From the NCBI GenBank assembly GCA_023488865.1, contig JAMDDG010000299.1, forward strand, positions 1 to 35,291: a stretch of DNA of 35,291 nt, given 5' to 3'. This stretch comes from Bacteroidota bacterium (lineage in GTDB: Bacteria; Bacteroidota; Bacteroidia; Bacteroidales; Prolixibacteraceae). Below are positions 19,442 through 32,774 of this stretch, in pieces. The notes under the pieces were generated by a model. That model was not told the DNA's origin. It ran no database searches and saw only the letters and a program-made list of their open reading frames with translations. Made by a program: the position numbers and the translations under genes. The number at the start of each line of letters is the position of its first letter. Position 1 is the first letter of the stretch.

Positions 19442-20695
19442 ATGGAACGACGCAAACTAATTCGGAACTTAACAGGCTTGGGGATACTGGGCGGACTTTT
19501 CGTGACCAAAATGAGTATAGGATCGCCAAGAACGGATGGATCACAGATCAACGACTGGAATACGGAACTGACTAAACGGATCGCAGCCTTGGTGGACTGC
19601 GGTGGAGGGACGTTGGAGTTGGGTGACGGAGTGTATGAAATCTCAAAGCCGCTTCTCCTGCCGAATTCAGTCAGCTTGGTGATGACACCATGCGCGGTCA
19701 TCCGGGCGCGGGACGGTTTTGAAGGAGACGCGGTCATCATCAAGGGTGGTGGGGAGGCCAAGTCCTCAAAATTCTCTCATACCGGTGGTTGGATTCGCGG
19801 AGGTGTGATTGACGGGGGCAGCCAACCGCTGACCGGACTGAGGGTTGAAAGTGTGGGACGGTTGGAAATCGCGGACCTTGTAGTGCTGAACGCCACTTAT
19901 AAAGGCATTCACTGCACCAGTAATGGATATGAAACGAACTGTTCTCGGGTTCGCTGCGATGTTGATTTGAAAACGCGTTATGCGCCCGGGAGCATCGGTA
20001 TCCATTACGAAAGAAACGACTGCATAGTAAATTTGGCTCATATCATCGGCTATGAGACCGGCCTGCGCACCGATGGTAGCACAAATTTTTTCACGGGAAT
20101 CCATGTCTGGAATTTGGATCCCGACCAGGGACCAATGCTATATTGCTTCTATATCAACGGAGCAGCCTGTACTTTTAACCAGTGCTACGCGGACTCGCCG
20201 ACCCTTGCAGGATTCTACATAACAAGGCCTCACCAATCTATAGCCCAATGCCGTGTATTCTTCAGTCGATGGGCAAAAGACAATAGCGGAGCCGGGTTCT
20301 TGATCACGCCCGAAGGCAAGCAGGGGAATCACATAGAGGGCAACGTACTGTTTGCCGATCCAAAACACAGACTTGCCAAAGCATTCGATGGTGAATTAGG
20401 TGGCTCCATCATTCTTGGAAATAGCTGTTGGGGAAGTAACGTGTTAGGGGGCATGGAGAATCGTATTCCGTCGGGTGAGTTACTTGAGTCATCCAAATTT
20501 GGCACACAGCAGACAAGCTCTTTCGAATACCCTCGGTTGAACCTGGCTGGCACCGGTTTCCGGATGACACAACAAACAAAGCCCCCGTTGCCAGAAGAGG
20601 GAGAGTTGGGGGAAGTAAGATGGGTGGATGACGGCAATACCTCGGCTTTGTGGGTCATGACCACGAGCGGTTGGAAGCAATCTAAACTGCTTTAA
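19442..20695 (+). CDS. Right-handed parallel beta-helix protein (pectate-lyase-like superfamily), Tat-like signal
   Basis: MERRKLIRNLTGLGILGG signal; N-terminal ALVDCGGGTLELGDGVYEISKPLLLPNSVSLVMTPCAVIRA; repeated short beta-strands (GLRVESVGRLEIADLVVLNATYKGIHC...). AGGAGA lies just upstream of ATG. Confidence 0.7.
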   Translation: MERRKLIRNLTGLGILGGLFVTKMSIGSPRTDGSQINDWNTELTKRIAALVDCGGGTLELGDGVYEISKPLLLPNSVSLVMTPCAVIRARDGFEGDAVIIKGGGEAKSSKFSHTGGWIRGGVIDGGSQPLTGLRVESVGRLEIADLVVLNATYKGIHCTSNGYETNCSRVRCDVDLKTRYAPGSIGIHYERNDCIVNLAHIIGYETGLRTDGSTNFFTGIHVWNLDPDQGPMLYCFYINGAACTFNQCYADSPTLAGFYITRPHQSIAQCRVFFSRWAKDNSGAGFLITPEGKQGNHIEGNVLFADPKHRLAKAFDGELGGSIILGNSCWGSNVLGGMENRIPSGELLESSKFGTQQTSSFEYPRLNLAGTGFRMTQQTKPPLPEEGELGEVRWVDDGNTSALWVMTTSGWKQSKLL

Positions 20696-20819
20696 TAACC
20701 AGAACGTGAATGAAATATATTACAAATTGAAGAGAGCCGTTTAGTGGATAAAGTAGTCGAAGAACAAAAGTTGAATATCTTTAATAAATAAAAAACGTCA
20801 CAACATAATAAATTTAAAT

Positions 20820-22874
20820 ATGATTTCTGTTAAAAAAAATCCTGCCTGCCAAACATTTGTTTGGTTTAAATCTTTATTAACAGTCGTTTTACTGGCTGCA
20901 TTTCAAATACATGCATTTCCCCAGGTATCTAATACGGATATTCCAATGATTGGCGCTGAAGTTTTTATAGAACCGGGCCAAACCAACGAGCAGATAGATA
21001 CCTGGTTTCGCAGGATGAAAGAAGCGGGAATGACGGTTACCCGTATCCGTATGTTCGAGTCTTACATGCATAAACCCGATGGTACCTGGGATTACAGCCT
21101 GTTCGATATGGCATTTAAGGCAGGTGAAAAATATGGCATCAAAATATATGGCAACGCTTTTCCGGCAACCTCATTTACCGATGTGGGTGGATTTAAATTC
21201 CCCAAAAGTGAAGAGAACCTACGTTCTATTGCCGATTATATAAAAAATATGGTTACCCATTTCAGGCAATTTTCTTCATTGTACGGATGGGTGCCTATTA
21301 ATGAACCAGGATCGGGAAGTTTACCGGATGATGCATTTACCGGTAATAAATTTACTGAATGGGAAAAGCATCAGGCAAAACCAACTTATAACAGTAAAGG
21401 TTACCAGGAACTTGATTTTAAGGAACAGCAATTTTTAGTAGATTATAATACGTGGTTCTTAAATTGGCTTACGGAACAAATTCATCAATACGATCCCGGC
21501 AGGCCCGTTCATGTTAATAACCATGCTATCTTCCAGAATGTGGCCGAATATAATTTTCCGGAATGGAGAAAATTTCTTACAAGCCTGGGCGGTTCGGCAC
21601 ATGCCAGCTGGCACTTTGGGTATTTTAACCGCCAACAATATGCTGTGGCTATGTCGGCGAATAGTGAAATCCTGCGTTCAGGCGCGGGCAATATTCCCTG
21701 GCTCATGACTGAATTGCAGGGAGGCAATAACATATACAGCGGAGGCCAGCCTATGTGCCCCACCAAAGAGGAAATAAGTCAATGGTTGTGGACTGTAATT
21801 GGCACGGGAAGTAAAGGGGCTATCTTCTGGTGCCTAAACCCCAGGGCTTCCGGGTTTGAGGCGGGCGAATGGGCCATGCTTGATTTTCAGGATAAACCTT
21901 CTGACCGGATGATAGCGGCTTCTGATATTGCAAAAATAATAAACAATAATCCCGACTTATTTGCTCATGCTAAAGTGCTTGAGTCTGGCATCAATATCAT
22001 TTATACCCGTGAATCCATGTGGGTAGAAAAGAAACTTCAAACCGGCGTTACACCTTATGAAGGCCGTAATGTTGGTGGTGTAATGAAGTCGGCATTGGGA
22101 TATTTTGAAGCATTGGGCGAAATGGGCATCCAGGCAAATTTTAAAGAAATAGATGAATTTGATTTTACGCAAAAAGACTATAAAGGGGAAACGATTATTC
22201 TTGCCCACCAGGTGAGTATCCCGTCCGGATATTGGGAGAAGCTGGAAAATTTTGTTAATAATGGCGGTAAGTTGATTGTAGATGGGCTGACTGCCTATTA
22301 TGATGAAAATGCACACTGTATAATGATGACAGGTTTCCCACTTCAAAAACTCTTCGGAGGAAACATCAAAGAATTCAAATTAGTTGACAACCTGTTCGAT
22401 GTAAATTTATCGATCCCAAAACTGATATTACCTGCCCATTTATGGAGAGGCACTATTGCTTTGACATCAGCAAAATCAATTGGAAATATTGGAGATGAAA
22501 CGATTGCCTCCTTCAATCAATACGGCAATGGCGAAGTGTTATGGATACCCTCTCTTTTAGGTTTAGGGGGAAGGATCAGCAAAGACTACAGTCAGTTGGT
22601 TGCATTATTAAATGATGAGGCAAAGGAAAGTATTAATACAATCCCTTTCCGGTTTAAAAACCAGCAAAAGGGTATGATGATGAAAACGCTTAAGTCTGGT
22701 AATTCTTACCTTACTATTATCATTAATAAATCCGGGGCAAAACAATTTGTACAGCTTGATGTCAAAGATTCAAAACTCAAACCCACTGTTTTGTTTGCGA
22801 ATAAGCAGGGTACAGCTACCGTAGAAAGTGTTCAGATTGAACCGGAAGAAACTATGGTTTTAAAATGGGACTAA
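20820..22874 (+). CDS. GH42-like (clan GH-A) secreted glycosidase, putative beta-galactosidase
   Basis: IPMIGAEVFIEPGQTNEQIDTWFRRMKEAGMTVTRIRMF..., WVPINEPGSGS (acid/base NE), WLMTELQGGNN (nucleophile E), GATase-like trimerisation domain (ETIILAHQVSIPSGYWEKLENFVNNGGKLIVDG). Confidence 0.8.
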   Translation: MISVKKNPACQTFVWFKSLLTVVLLAAFQIHAFPQVSNTDIPMIGAEVFIEPGQTNEQIDTWFRRMKEAGMTVTRIRMFESYMHKPDGTWDYSLFDMAFKAGEKYGIKIYGNAFPATSFTDVGGFKFPKSEENLRSIADYIKNMVTHFRQFSSLYGWVPINEPGSGSLPDDAFTGNKFTEWEKHQAKPTYNSKGYQELDFKEQQFLVDYNTWFLNWLTEQIHQYDPGRPVHVNNHAIFQNVAEYNFPEWRKFLTSLGGSAHASWHFGYFNRQQYAVAMSANSEILRSGAGNIPWLMTELQGGNNIYSGGQPMCPTKEEISQWLWTVIGTGSKGAIFWCLNPRASGFEAGEWAMLDFQDKPSDRMIAASDIAKIINNNPDLFAHAKVLESGINIIYTRESMWVEKKLQTGVTPYEGRNVGGVMKSALGYFEALGEMGIQANFKEIDEFDFTQKDYKGETIILAHQVSIPSGYWEKLENFVNNGGKLIVDGLTAYYDENAHCIMMTGFPLQKLFGGNIKEFKLVDNLFDVNLSIPKLILPAHLWRGTIALTSAKSIGNIGDETIASFNQYGNGEVLWIPSLLGLGGRISKDYSQLVALLNDEAKESINTIPFRFKNQQKGMMMKTLKSGNSYLTIIINKSGAKQFVQLDVKDSKLKPTVLFANKQGTATVESVQIEPEETMVLKWD

Positions 22875-22914
22875 ACGTAGACTTATTGCCTTTAATTTAT
22901 TGATTATATAAAAT

Positions 22915-27668
<4,754 letters not shown>

Positions 27669-27855
27669 TATATATGAATTAAAAAATTGAAAATAAGGAA
27701 GAAATGGGCTCCAGACAATCAGGTAAAGCTTCTGACAATAATCCGTTTGCCGACTACATTTTTGATACTTTTTGAATATACCGTTTCCAAAATTTTCAGA
27801 AACGCAAACAGTATAGAAATAATCCCTGATTTTTTGTTCCTTGGCGAGGGTAAAA

Positions 27856-27990
27856 TTACAGTTCGAGCAAAAGAAAATCAATCAGATTCATTTGCTTGAT
27901 ACCCTGATAATCATCCCCTATAATCATGTCGTTTAGCGTAATCACGTATTTGGGATAGTTGTCGTTGATCATCAGCAAACCACCACAAGA
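27856..27990 (-). pseudogene. 3' remnant A of an AAA ATPase gene
   Basis: Minus-strand frame reads ...KGSCGGLLMINDNYPKYVITLNDMIIGDDYQGIKQMNLIDFLLLEL*, resembling the C-terminus of AAA_14/DUF4143-type ATPases; no N-terminal part is present. Confidence 0.65.
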
Positions 27991-28010
27991 TCCTTTAACC
28001 GGTATTTTGT

Positions 28011-29492
28011 TTAGATATTTAAGCTTGATTTATTTAAGAACAAACATTCCATTGTCAACGAATTGGATATTATATCATTGGAATGCGAATTGCTTGTAAT
28101 TCCAAAGGTGGTGATCATGGTAATGAAGATGTTTTTCTTTGTTTTGGTCATATTTATAAGAACATCCTTTTTTTGCCTGAGTTTTTTTGCATAATCTGCA
28201 TCAATTGTAAATTCAGCTTCCGAGAACTTCATTTCGCAAAGGTTAATGGAGGCATCTTTCCTGTCGATCAGCAGATCGATCTGAGTTCCAATGTCAGACG
28301 AATTTTTTTGTGCAGAATAGTGCCAGGGGCCATGAAAAGTTCCAACCATTCCAATCCCAAGTGCATTTTTGATATGTTGTATATGTTTCATACAGATCCC
28401 TTCAAAAGTATACCCAGCCCATGCTCTTCTCCGTGGATCATTTTGCTTGGATAGCCAATATCCCTCTCCGGGATCTCTTTTACCCAGGGGTTTTATCCAG
28501 TCAAAATAAAAAAGTGTAAATTCATCGGTAACCCGGTAAATCACATCATTTGATTTTTTTCCAAAGGGAATCCATGACTCGATAAAGCCCGATTCTTCCA
28601 ATTCTTCCAGTATCTGGCTGGCCGTACCCCCGCTTGGAATCTTGGCTGCGGATAAAATCAGGTTTCGGCTCATTCCTGATCGGTTCTGTCTTAATGCCTC
28701 AATAATTCTGATATGCTGATCGCTTTGATCGAAAAGTGATGCGTATAGCTTTTCAAATTCACTCCTTAATAGTCCTCCCCTCGAAAAGCAGATTTTATCT
28801 ATAATTTGCACCGATGAAAGACCTGGTTCTGCCTGTTTCAGGTAGTATGGCACACCACCCAAGGCCATGTAAAGCGAAATGATTTGAAATCTGGTAAGTA
28901 CAACTCCCCTCGATTTCAAAAAGCTTTCAGCTTCCGGAATTGTAAAAGGTAATAACCTGATTTGACGGGTAAGTCTGTTGTGAAGTCCCCCTTTGGAGTT
29001 AACAATTTTTTGAATCATCCAGGAGGCGGCGGATCCGCAAACAACCAGAACCAGGTTGCTTTGTTTCGAACCAAAACTATTCCAGAAATGCTCTAGTGCT
29101 GCTAAGAATTTCGATTTCGGAGTATTTAGCCACGGCAGTTCATCAATAAAAACAACCCTTTTGCCAGTATCTTGTTTCTGTTTTAACGATTCTATAAATT
29201 GCTCCAGAAAAGAAAAAGCTTCAAACCACGATCCTGGAGTTTGAGGTAGGATACCAATTCCGATGGCATTTTTAAGCGATTGCGCGAAGTTTTTTAGCTG
29301 CACTGTCAGTGATGCCTGGTGAACACCCACCATTTCAAAACAGATCGAATCCCCATAAAATTCCCTGATCAGAAAAGTTTTACCCACCCTGCGGCGACCA
29401 TAAACCGCCATGAATTCCGGATCTGGTGAATGAAAGGCTGTTGCTAGTATTTCGGTTTCATTAATTCTTCCTATGATCTTTTCTTTTGCCAT
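28011..29492 (-). CDS. AAA ATPase (PF01637-type ATPase_2 / DUF234-like)
   Basis: KIIGRINETEILATAF...FMAVYGRRRVGKTFLIREFYG (Walker A), VVFIDELPWLNTPKSKFL (Walker B), VLVVCGSAASWM; C-terminal nuclease-like segment DLLIDRKDASINLCEMKFS. ATG at 29492 preferred over 29534. Confidence 0.88.
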   Translation of the reverse strand: MAKEKIIGRINETEILATAFHSPDPEFMAVYGRRRVGKTFLIREFYGDSICFEMVGVHQASLTVQLKNFAQSLKNAIGIGILPQTPGSWFEAFSFLEQFIESLKQKQDTGKRVVFIDELPWLNTPKSKFLAALEHFWNSFGSKQSNLVLVVCGSAASWMIQKIVNSKGGLHNRLTRQIRLLPFTIPEAESFLKSRGVVLTRFQIISLYMALGGVPYYLKQAEPGLSSVQIIDKICFSRGGLLRSEFEKLYASLFDQSDQHIRIIEALRQNRSGMSRNLILSAAKIPSGGTASQILEELEESGFIESWIPFGKKSNDVIYRVTDEFTLFYFDWIKPLGKRDPGEGYWLSKQNDPRRRAWAGYTFEGICMKHIQHIKNALGIGMVGTFHGPWHYSAQKNSSDIGTQIDLLIDRKDASINLCEMKFSEAEFTIDADYAKKLRQKKDVLINMTKTKKNIFITMITTFGITSNSHSNDIISNSLTMECLFLNKSSLNI

Positions 29493-29502
29493 AAGATCGA
29501 TT

Positions 29503-29640
29503 TTGGCTGCATTTAAACATCTATAACCAGCCAAAAATACACAATTAGTTTTGATTTGGCTGCATTTACTAAATTATTATCAGCCAAAAATACATATATA
29601 CTCTCGTTATGGCTGCATTTAATTATTTATTATCAGCCAA
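29503..29640. repeat. Three dyad-symmetric repeats (TGGCTG-N18-CAGCCA type) with 53-bp period upstream of the ATPase
   Basis: GGCTG at 29505, 29558, 29611; CAGCC at 29528, 29581, 29634; both arms recur at exactly 53 bp. Confidence 0.85.
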
Positions 29641-29806
29641 AATATTTTATTGATCAGATATACAACATCATAATATCTCTATCTCAATCGCTCGGGCATC
29701 AATATCTCCCTCTGCCGTAAGTTGATTTGCCTGATTTGGGAATATAACTTGGATCTAGTGCGATAACCGTTTCAGTAGAGACTGTTTGTTTGATACCCTG
29801 ATATCT

Positions 29807-31003
29807 TTAATACAAAAACCCAAACGACCAAAACGGGATCTTATTTTGTTGGGCATATTCTATATTGTCGGCGACCACATAGGCGTTTTCAATTCCTGTA
29901 ATTTGTTTGCGGGTTTTGTTTTTGCCTCCAATTTCAAAGGTGTATTTATGGTCGACCAGAAAATCACTCTTGTCTATAGCGTTAATGGCGTGAAGAACCT
30001 GAAGTTGGTTTAAAAAGAAGGTTTCCCGTAAGGTTCCCTGATTTGATTGATGATCTGTCAGTGTATTGACAAGATTCGGATTATTCAGGTATATTTTTTC
30101 GGGTTTGTTCATTTTAGTGATTCCATGGGCGCTGGTTTGTAAAAGTATTAATAGATCAGCCTTCTCGAGCAGATATAAATATCGAACGAGTGTTTCACGA
30201 CTCACCCCCACCTGCTGACTGAGATTCACAATATTGGGCTTGTAAGGAACAATCTCCGCCAGTATGGCAATGAGCTTTCTTAAATAATGGACTGCATTAA
30301 AGTCAATATTTTCAACTGATGGTAAATCGCTGTCCAATAAATGATTTACTGTTTGTTTAAGCCTGATTTGAAATTCGGCTTCACCTTCCCTGAAAAAGGG
30401 ATAATATCCGAATTGGAGATACTCTTCGAAAAGTTTTAGCGGTTTTATTTTCTCCAGAATAGCCGGAATCCTTTTTGACGCATTTTTCAAAAGATCGTCC
30501 AGATCAAGAACTGGAAGATGATAATTGTATTTTAATGCGATAAACTCCCGAAAAGACAAGCCCTGTAATTTATAAAGGATGGCTCGCCGGCTTAAATCAG
30601 CTTTCCCTCTGTAAATATCCAATGCGGAAGAACCGGTTATTGCAATCTTTAGATCAGGGAAATAATCATATATGTTTTTGATCTCCTGCGACCAGTTTTT
30701 GTATTTGTGAATTTCATCCAGAAAAAGATACTTCCCACCCTTTTTTACAAACTCATCTGCAAAACTAACAAGGGTGTTTTTTGAAAAATATAAATCATCA
30801 AGGTTTGCATAAATAACTTCATCTGGTGTTTTATTTAAATTTTCCCTGATGTATTGGAGCAATAGCGTAGTTTTCCCAACACCTCTCGCTCCGGTTATCG
30901 CTATTAATCGGTTGTTCCAGTTAATCTTATTCCATAAATAACGTTTGAAAGAGGTATCAACAGCGGCGATCCTTGATGCTGAAAATTGAAACAATTTTTC
31001 CAT
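29807..31003 (-). CDS. AAA_14 / DUF4143-type ATPase
   Basis: NRLIAITGARGVGKTTLLLQYI (Walker A), KYLFLDEIHKYKNWSQEIKNIYD (Walker B), KIAITGSSALDIYRGKADLSRRAILYKLQGLSFREF; winged-helix and DUF4143-like C-terminus. ATG at 31003 preferred over TTG at 31057. Confidence 0.88.
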   Translation of the reverse strand: MEKLFQFSASRIAAVDTSFKRYLWNKINWNNRLIAITGARGVGKTTLLLQYIRENLNKTPDEVIYANLDDLYFSKNTLVSFADEFVKKGGKYLFLDEIHKYKNWSQEIKNIYDYFPDLKIAITGSSALDIYRGKADLSRRAILYKLQGLSFREFIALKYNYHLPVLDLDDLLKNASKRIPAILEKIKPLKLFEEYLQFGYYPFFREGEAEFQIRLKQTVNHLLDSDLPSVENIDFNAVHYLRKLIAILAEIVPYKPNIVNLSQQVGVSRETLVRYLYLLEKADLLILLQTSAHGITKMNKPEKIYLNNPNLVNTLTDHQSNQGTLRETFFLNQLQVLHAINAIDKSDFLVDHKYTFEIGGKNKTRKQITGIENAYVVADNIEYAQQNKIPFWSFGFLY

Positions 31004-31036
31004 TTTGTCAGATGCTTTCTGCAAATATAGCAATAT

Positions 31037-31058
31037 ATTGACAGATGCATCTGTCAAT
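31037..31058. promoter_or_regulatory. 22-bp perfect palindrome ATTGACAGATGCATCTGTCAAT upstream of the AAA_14 ATPase gene
   Basis: Directly read; 33 bp upstream of ATG 31003; an imperfect half-site TTGTCAGATGC lies at about 31005-31015. Confidence 0.7.
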
Positions 31059-31147
31059 TACATCTTTTTATTTTTGGTATCATATTTAGGAATCACTCAT
31101 TTGTGCCTACGGCATGGATTTTCTGAATTACCAGATTGATGACAAAA

Positions 31148-31234
31148 TTACTGTTCGAGCAAAAGAAAATCAATCAAATTCATCTGCTTGATACCCTGAT
31201 AATCATTCCCTGTAATCATGTCGTTTAGCGTAAT
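31148..31234 (-). pseudogene. 3' remnant B of an AAA ATPase gene, near-identical to remnant A
   Basis: Minus-strand frame reads LNDMITGNDYQGIKQMNLIDFLLLEQ*; about 5 mismatches over 87 nt versus 27856-27942 by eye. Confidence 0.65.
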
Positions 31235-31237
31235 TTC

Positions 31238-32467
31238 TTAATCCCTGATCTTATCCATCGCTGTTTGAATATTGTTACTTGTTTCTTTGGTGATGCCATA
31301 TTCACTGGCAATTGCGCCCCATTGGCTTATGGCCTCCTGAACCTCTTCGATTATGGAGCTTGCATTTTTCAACCCGAAATGTGCGGACAATTTCATAAGC
31401 TCTTTTCGTCCCGGATTTTTACTTTCCCCGGCTATCATGGTACTGTGAAACCCGTATCCGGAATACGAGAAGGTAAGATCGTAGGCCGGTGCAAACCGCC
31501 ATTCTCCTTTGGCATCCAATAGGAAAGAGAAATTCTTGCTGTGGTCATCCCGGTTATGCGAATACACGTTAAATGCAGCCAACCTGAAAATTTTTTCATA
31601 GGCTTTCACATGCTTTTCCAGCCGGAAAGCACAATCCATCAAATGCCCGTAATCCATTGTACTCATCCTGAAGTTGTCGTGCATGATACCAGAAGCGGTG
31701 TGTGTATGCAGACGTTTCTCAGCTGCCCGGTCAAACCGCTTTGTCCCAAAATATACCTGTCCTGATTTCCCTTTAAAAAGACGGCATTCACTCATTTCTA
31801 TGCCTGCCAGAAGGGCCATTTTGTGATAAGCAAATTCGATGTTCGCGATCTCCCTGTTATCAGATGATGACGGGAATTTGATGATCCATTCGTCATAGCC
31901 TTCCGGGATGTTGTCCACACCGTGTATCAGGTCGTCGGTCAGCGGGTTGTAAGCAGCAAAAATCTTTGGCCTGGCGCCACCTGAAGATCCTCCGAGGATA
32001 AACAATTCCTCGATAATCTCTGAGCTGGTGCCCTGGAGTATGTGGCTCATTTCAGTGGCAAGGATATCCAGTTCGGGAACAAGGTCTGTTGTCTTTTCAG
32101 GTTTAATTTCTGGTCTGTAAGCAAGGGCCCCCATTCCCCGTGATCCGACATAAGCCAGCCGGTCCAAAGGTGTTATCCTACCAATGTCAATCCCTTTTGC
32201 AGATAAGGAGCGGTCCAATAATAGTCGGCCCCAGCCATCAGGTAATGAGTCGTTGAATACCCCAAACAACCCGTCAAAAGGTTGTTTCTCGGCACTTACT
32301 ATATCACCTGAAAAAGGGAGTTTTATGGGCGAAAGATTAAGCCCGGTTTTAAGGTAATCAGTATTGTACCTGAAATATATTTTTTGGCCGGAAAGCACCA
32401 GTTCCCCAACTTCAAGGCTATTTCCCCCGAGAAGCAGCGATACGAACAATTTATTGATACCGGCCAT
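31238..32467 (-). CDS. hipA: HipA-family Ser/Thr kinase toxin
   Basis: KPFDGLFGVFNDSLPDGWGRLLLDR, GGSSGGARPKIF, NIEFAYHKMALLAGIEMSECRLF, FGTKRFDR, FNVYSHNRDDHSKNFSFLLD. Confidence 0.9.
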   Translation of the reverse strand: MAGINKLFVSLLLGGNSLEVGELVLSGQKIYFRYNTDYLKTGLNLSPIKLPFSGDIVSAEKQPFDGLFGVFNDSLPDGWGRLLLDRSLSAKGIDIGRITPLDRLAYVGSRGMGALAYRPEIKPEKTTDLVPELDILATEMSHILQGTSSEIIEELFILGGSSGGARPKIFAAYNPLTDDLIHGVDNIPEGYDEWIIKFPSSSDNREIANIEFAYHKMALLAGIEMSECRLFKGKSGQVYFGTKRFDRAAEKRLHTHTASGIMHDNFRMSTMDYGHLMDCAFRLEKHVKAYEKIFRLAAFNVYSHNRDDHSKNFSFLLDAKGEWRFAPAYDLTFSYSGYGFHSTMIAGESKNPGRKELMKLSAHFGLKNASSIIEEVQEAISQWGAIASEYGITKETSNNIQTAMDKIRD

Positions 32468-32477
32468 TGGTTATTGC

Positions 32478-32774
32478 TTAATCTTTAAATAATTTTTTAA
32501 TATCATCAAGGTTTTCCTTTAAAAGCAGGAGGTTGTCAAATTCATTCAACCGTCCTAAAAGGTGCATCAGTTTCAGCAGCGAATCCAGCGATATTTTTCC
32601 GGTATTCTCGAAACGCTTTAAACTGCCCAGGGATACGCCCGAACGTTCGGCCATCTCTTCCTGCGACATTTTTAGTTGCTTTCGCAAGGAGCGGTGTCTT
32701 TCGGCCAGTGCTTTACTTACCTTCAGTGGCGTTGGTCCTAATGAATACATTTTTTTGGTTAAAATATTATCCAA
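32478..32774 (-). CDS. hipB: HipB-like XRE-family antitoxin/regulator
   Basis: HTH_3: LAERHRSLRKQLKMSQEEMAERSGVSLGSLKRFENTGKISLDSLLKLMHLLGRL; 10 bp upstream of hipA on the same strand. Confidence 0.85.
   Translation of the reverse strand: MDNILTKKMYSLGPTPLKVSKALAERHRSLRKQLKMSQEEMAERSGVSLGSLKRFENTGKISLDSLLKLMHLLGRLNEFDNLLLLKENLDDIKKLFKD

Noticed and set aside
27687-27899. 70-aa plus-strand ORF after the GH2 gene
   Set aside because: Overlaps the minus-strand ATPase remnant; no motifs and no support as a gene.
28083-28454. 123-aa plus-strand ORF antisense to the first ATPase
   Set aside because: Antisense to a well-supported CDS with no domain-like features.
29493-29534. Upstream start of the first ATPase (MAGYRCLNAAKIDL...)
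   Set aside because: These codons lie in the dyad repeat unit; MAKEKIIGR at 29492 is the family-like N-terminus.
29503-29640. CRISPR-like array
   Set aside because: Only three imperfect units, internally variable centres, short partly conserved gaps and no cas genes; better explained as an operator-like array.
31004-31057. TTG start of the second ATPase encoding TDASVNI...
   Set aside because: The start lies in the 22-bp palindrome; ATG 31003 is more plausible.
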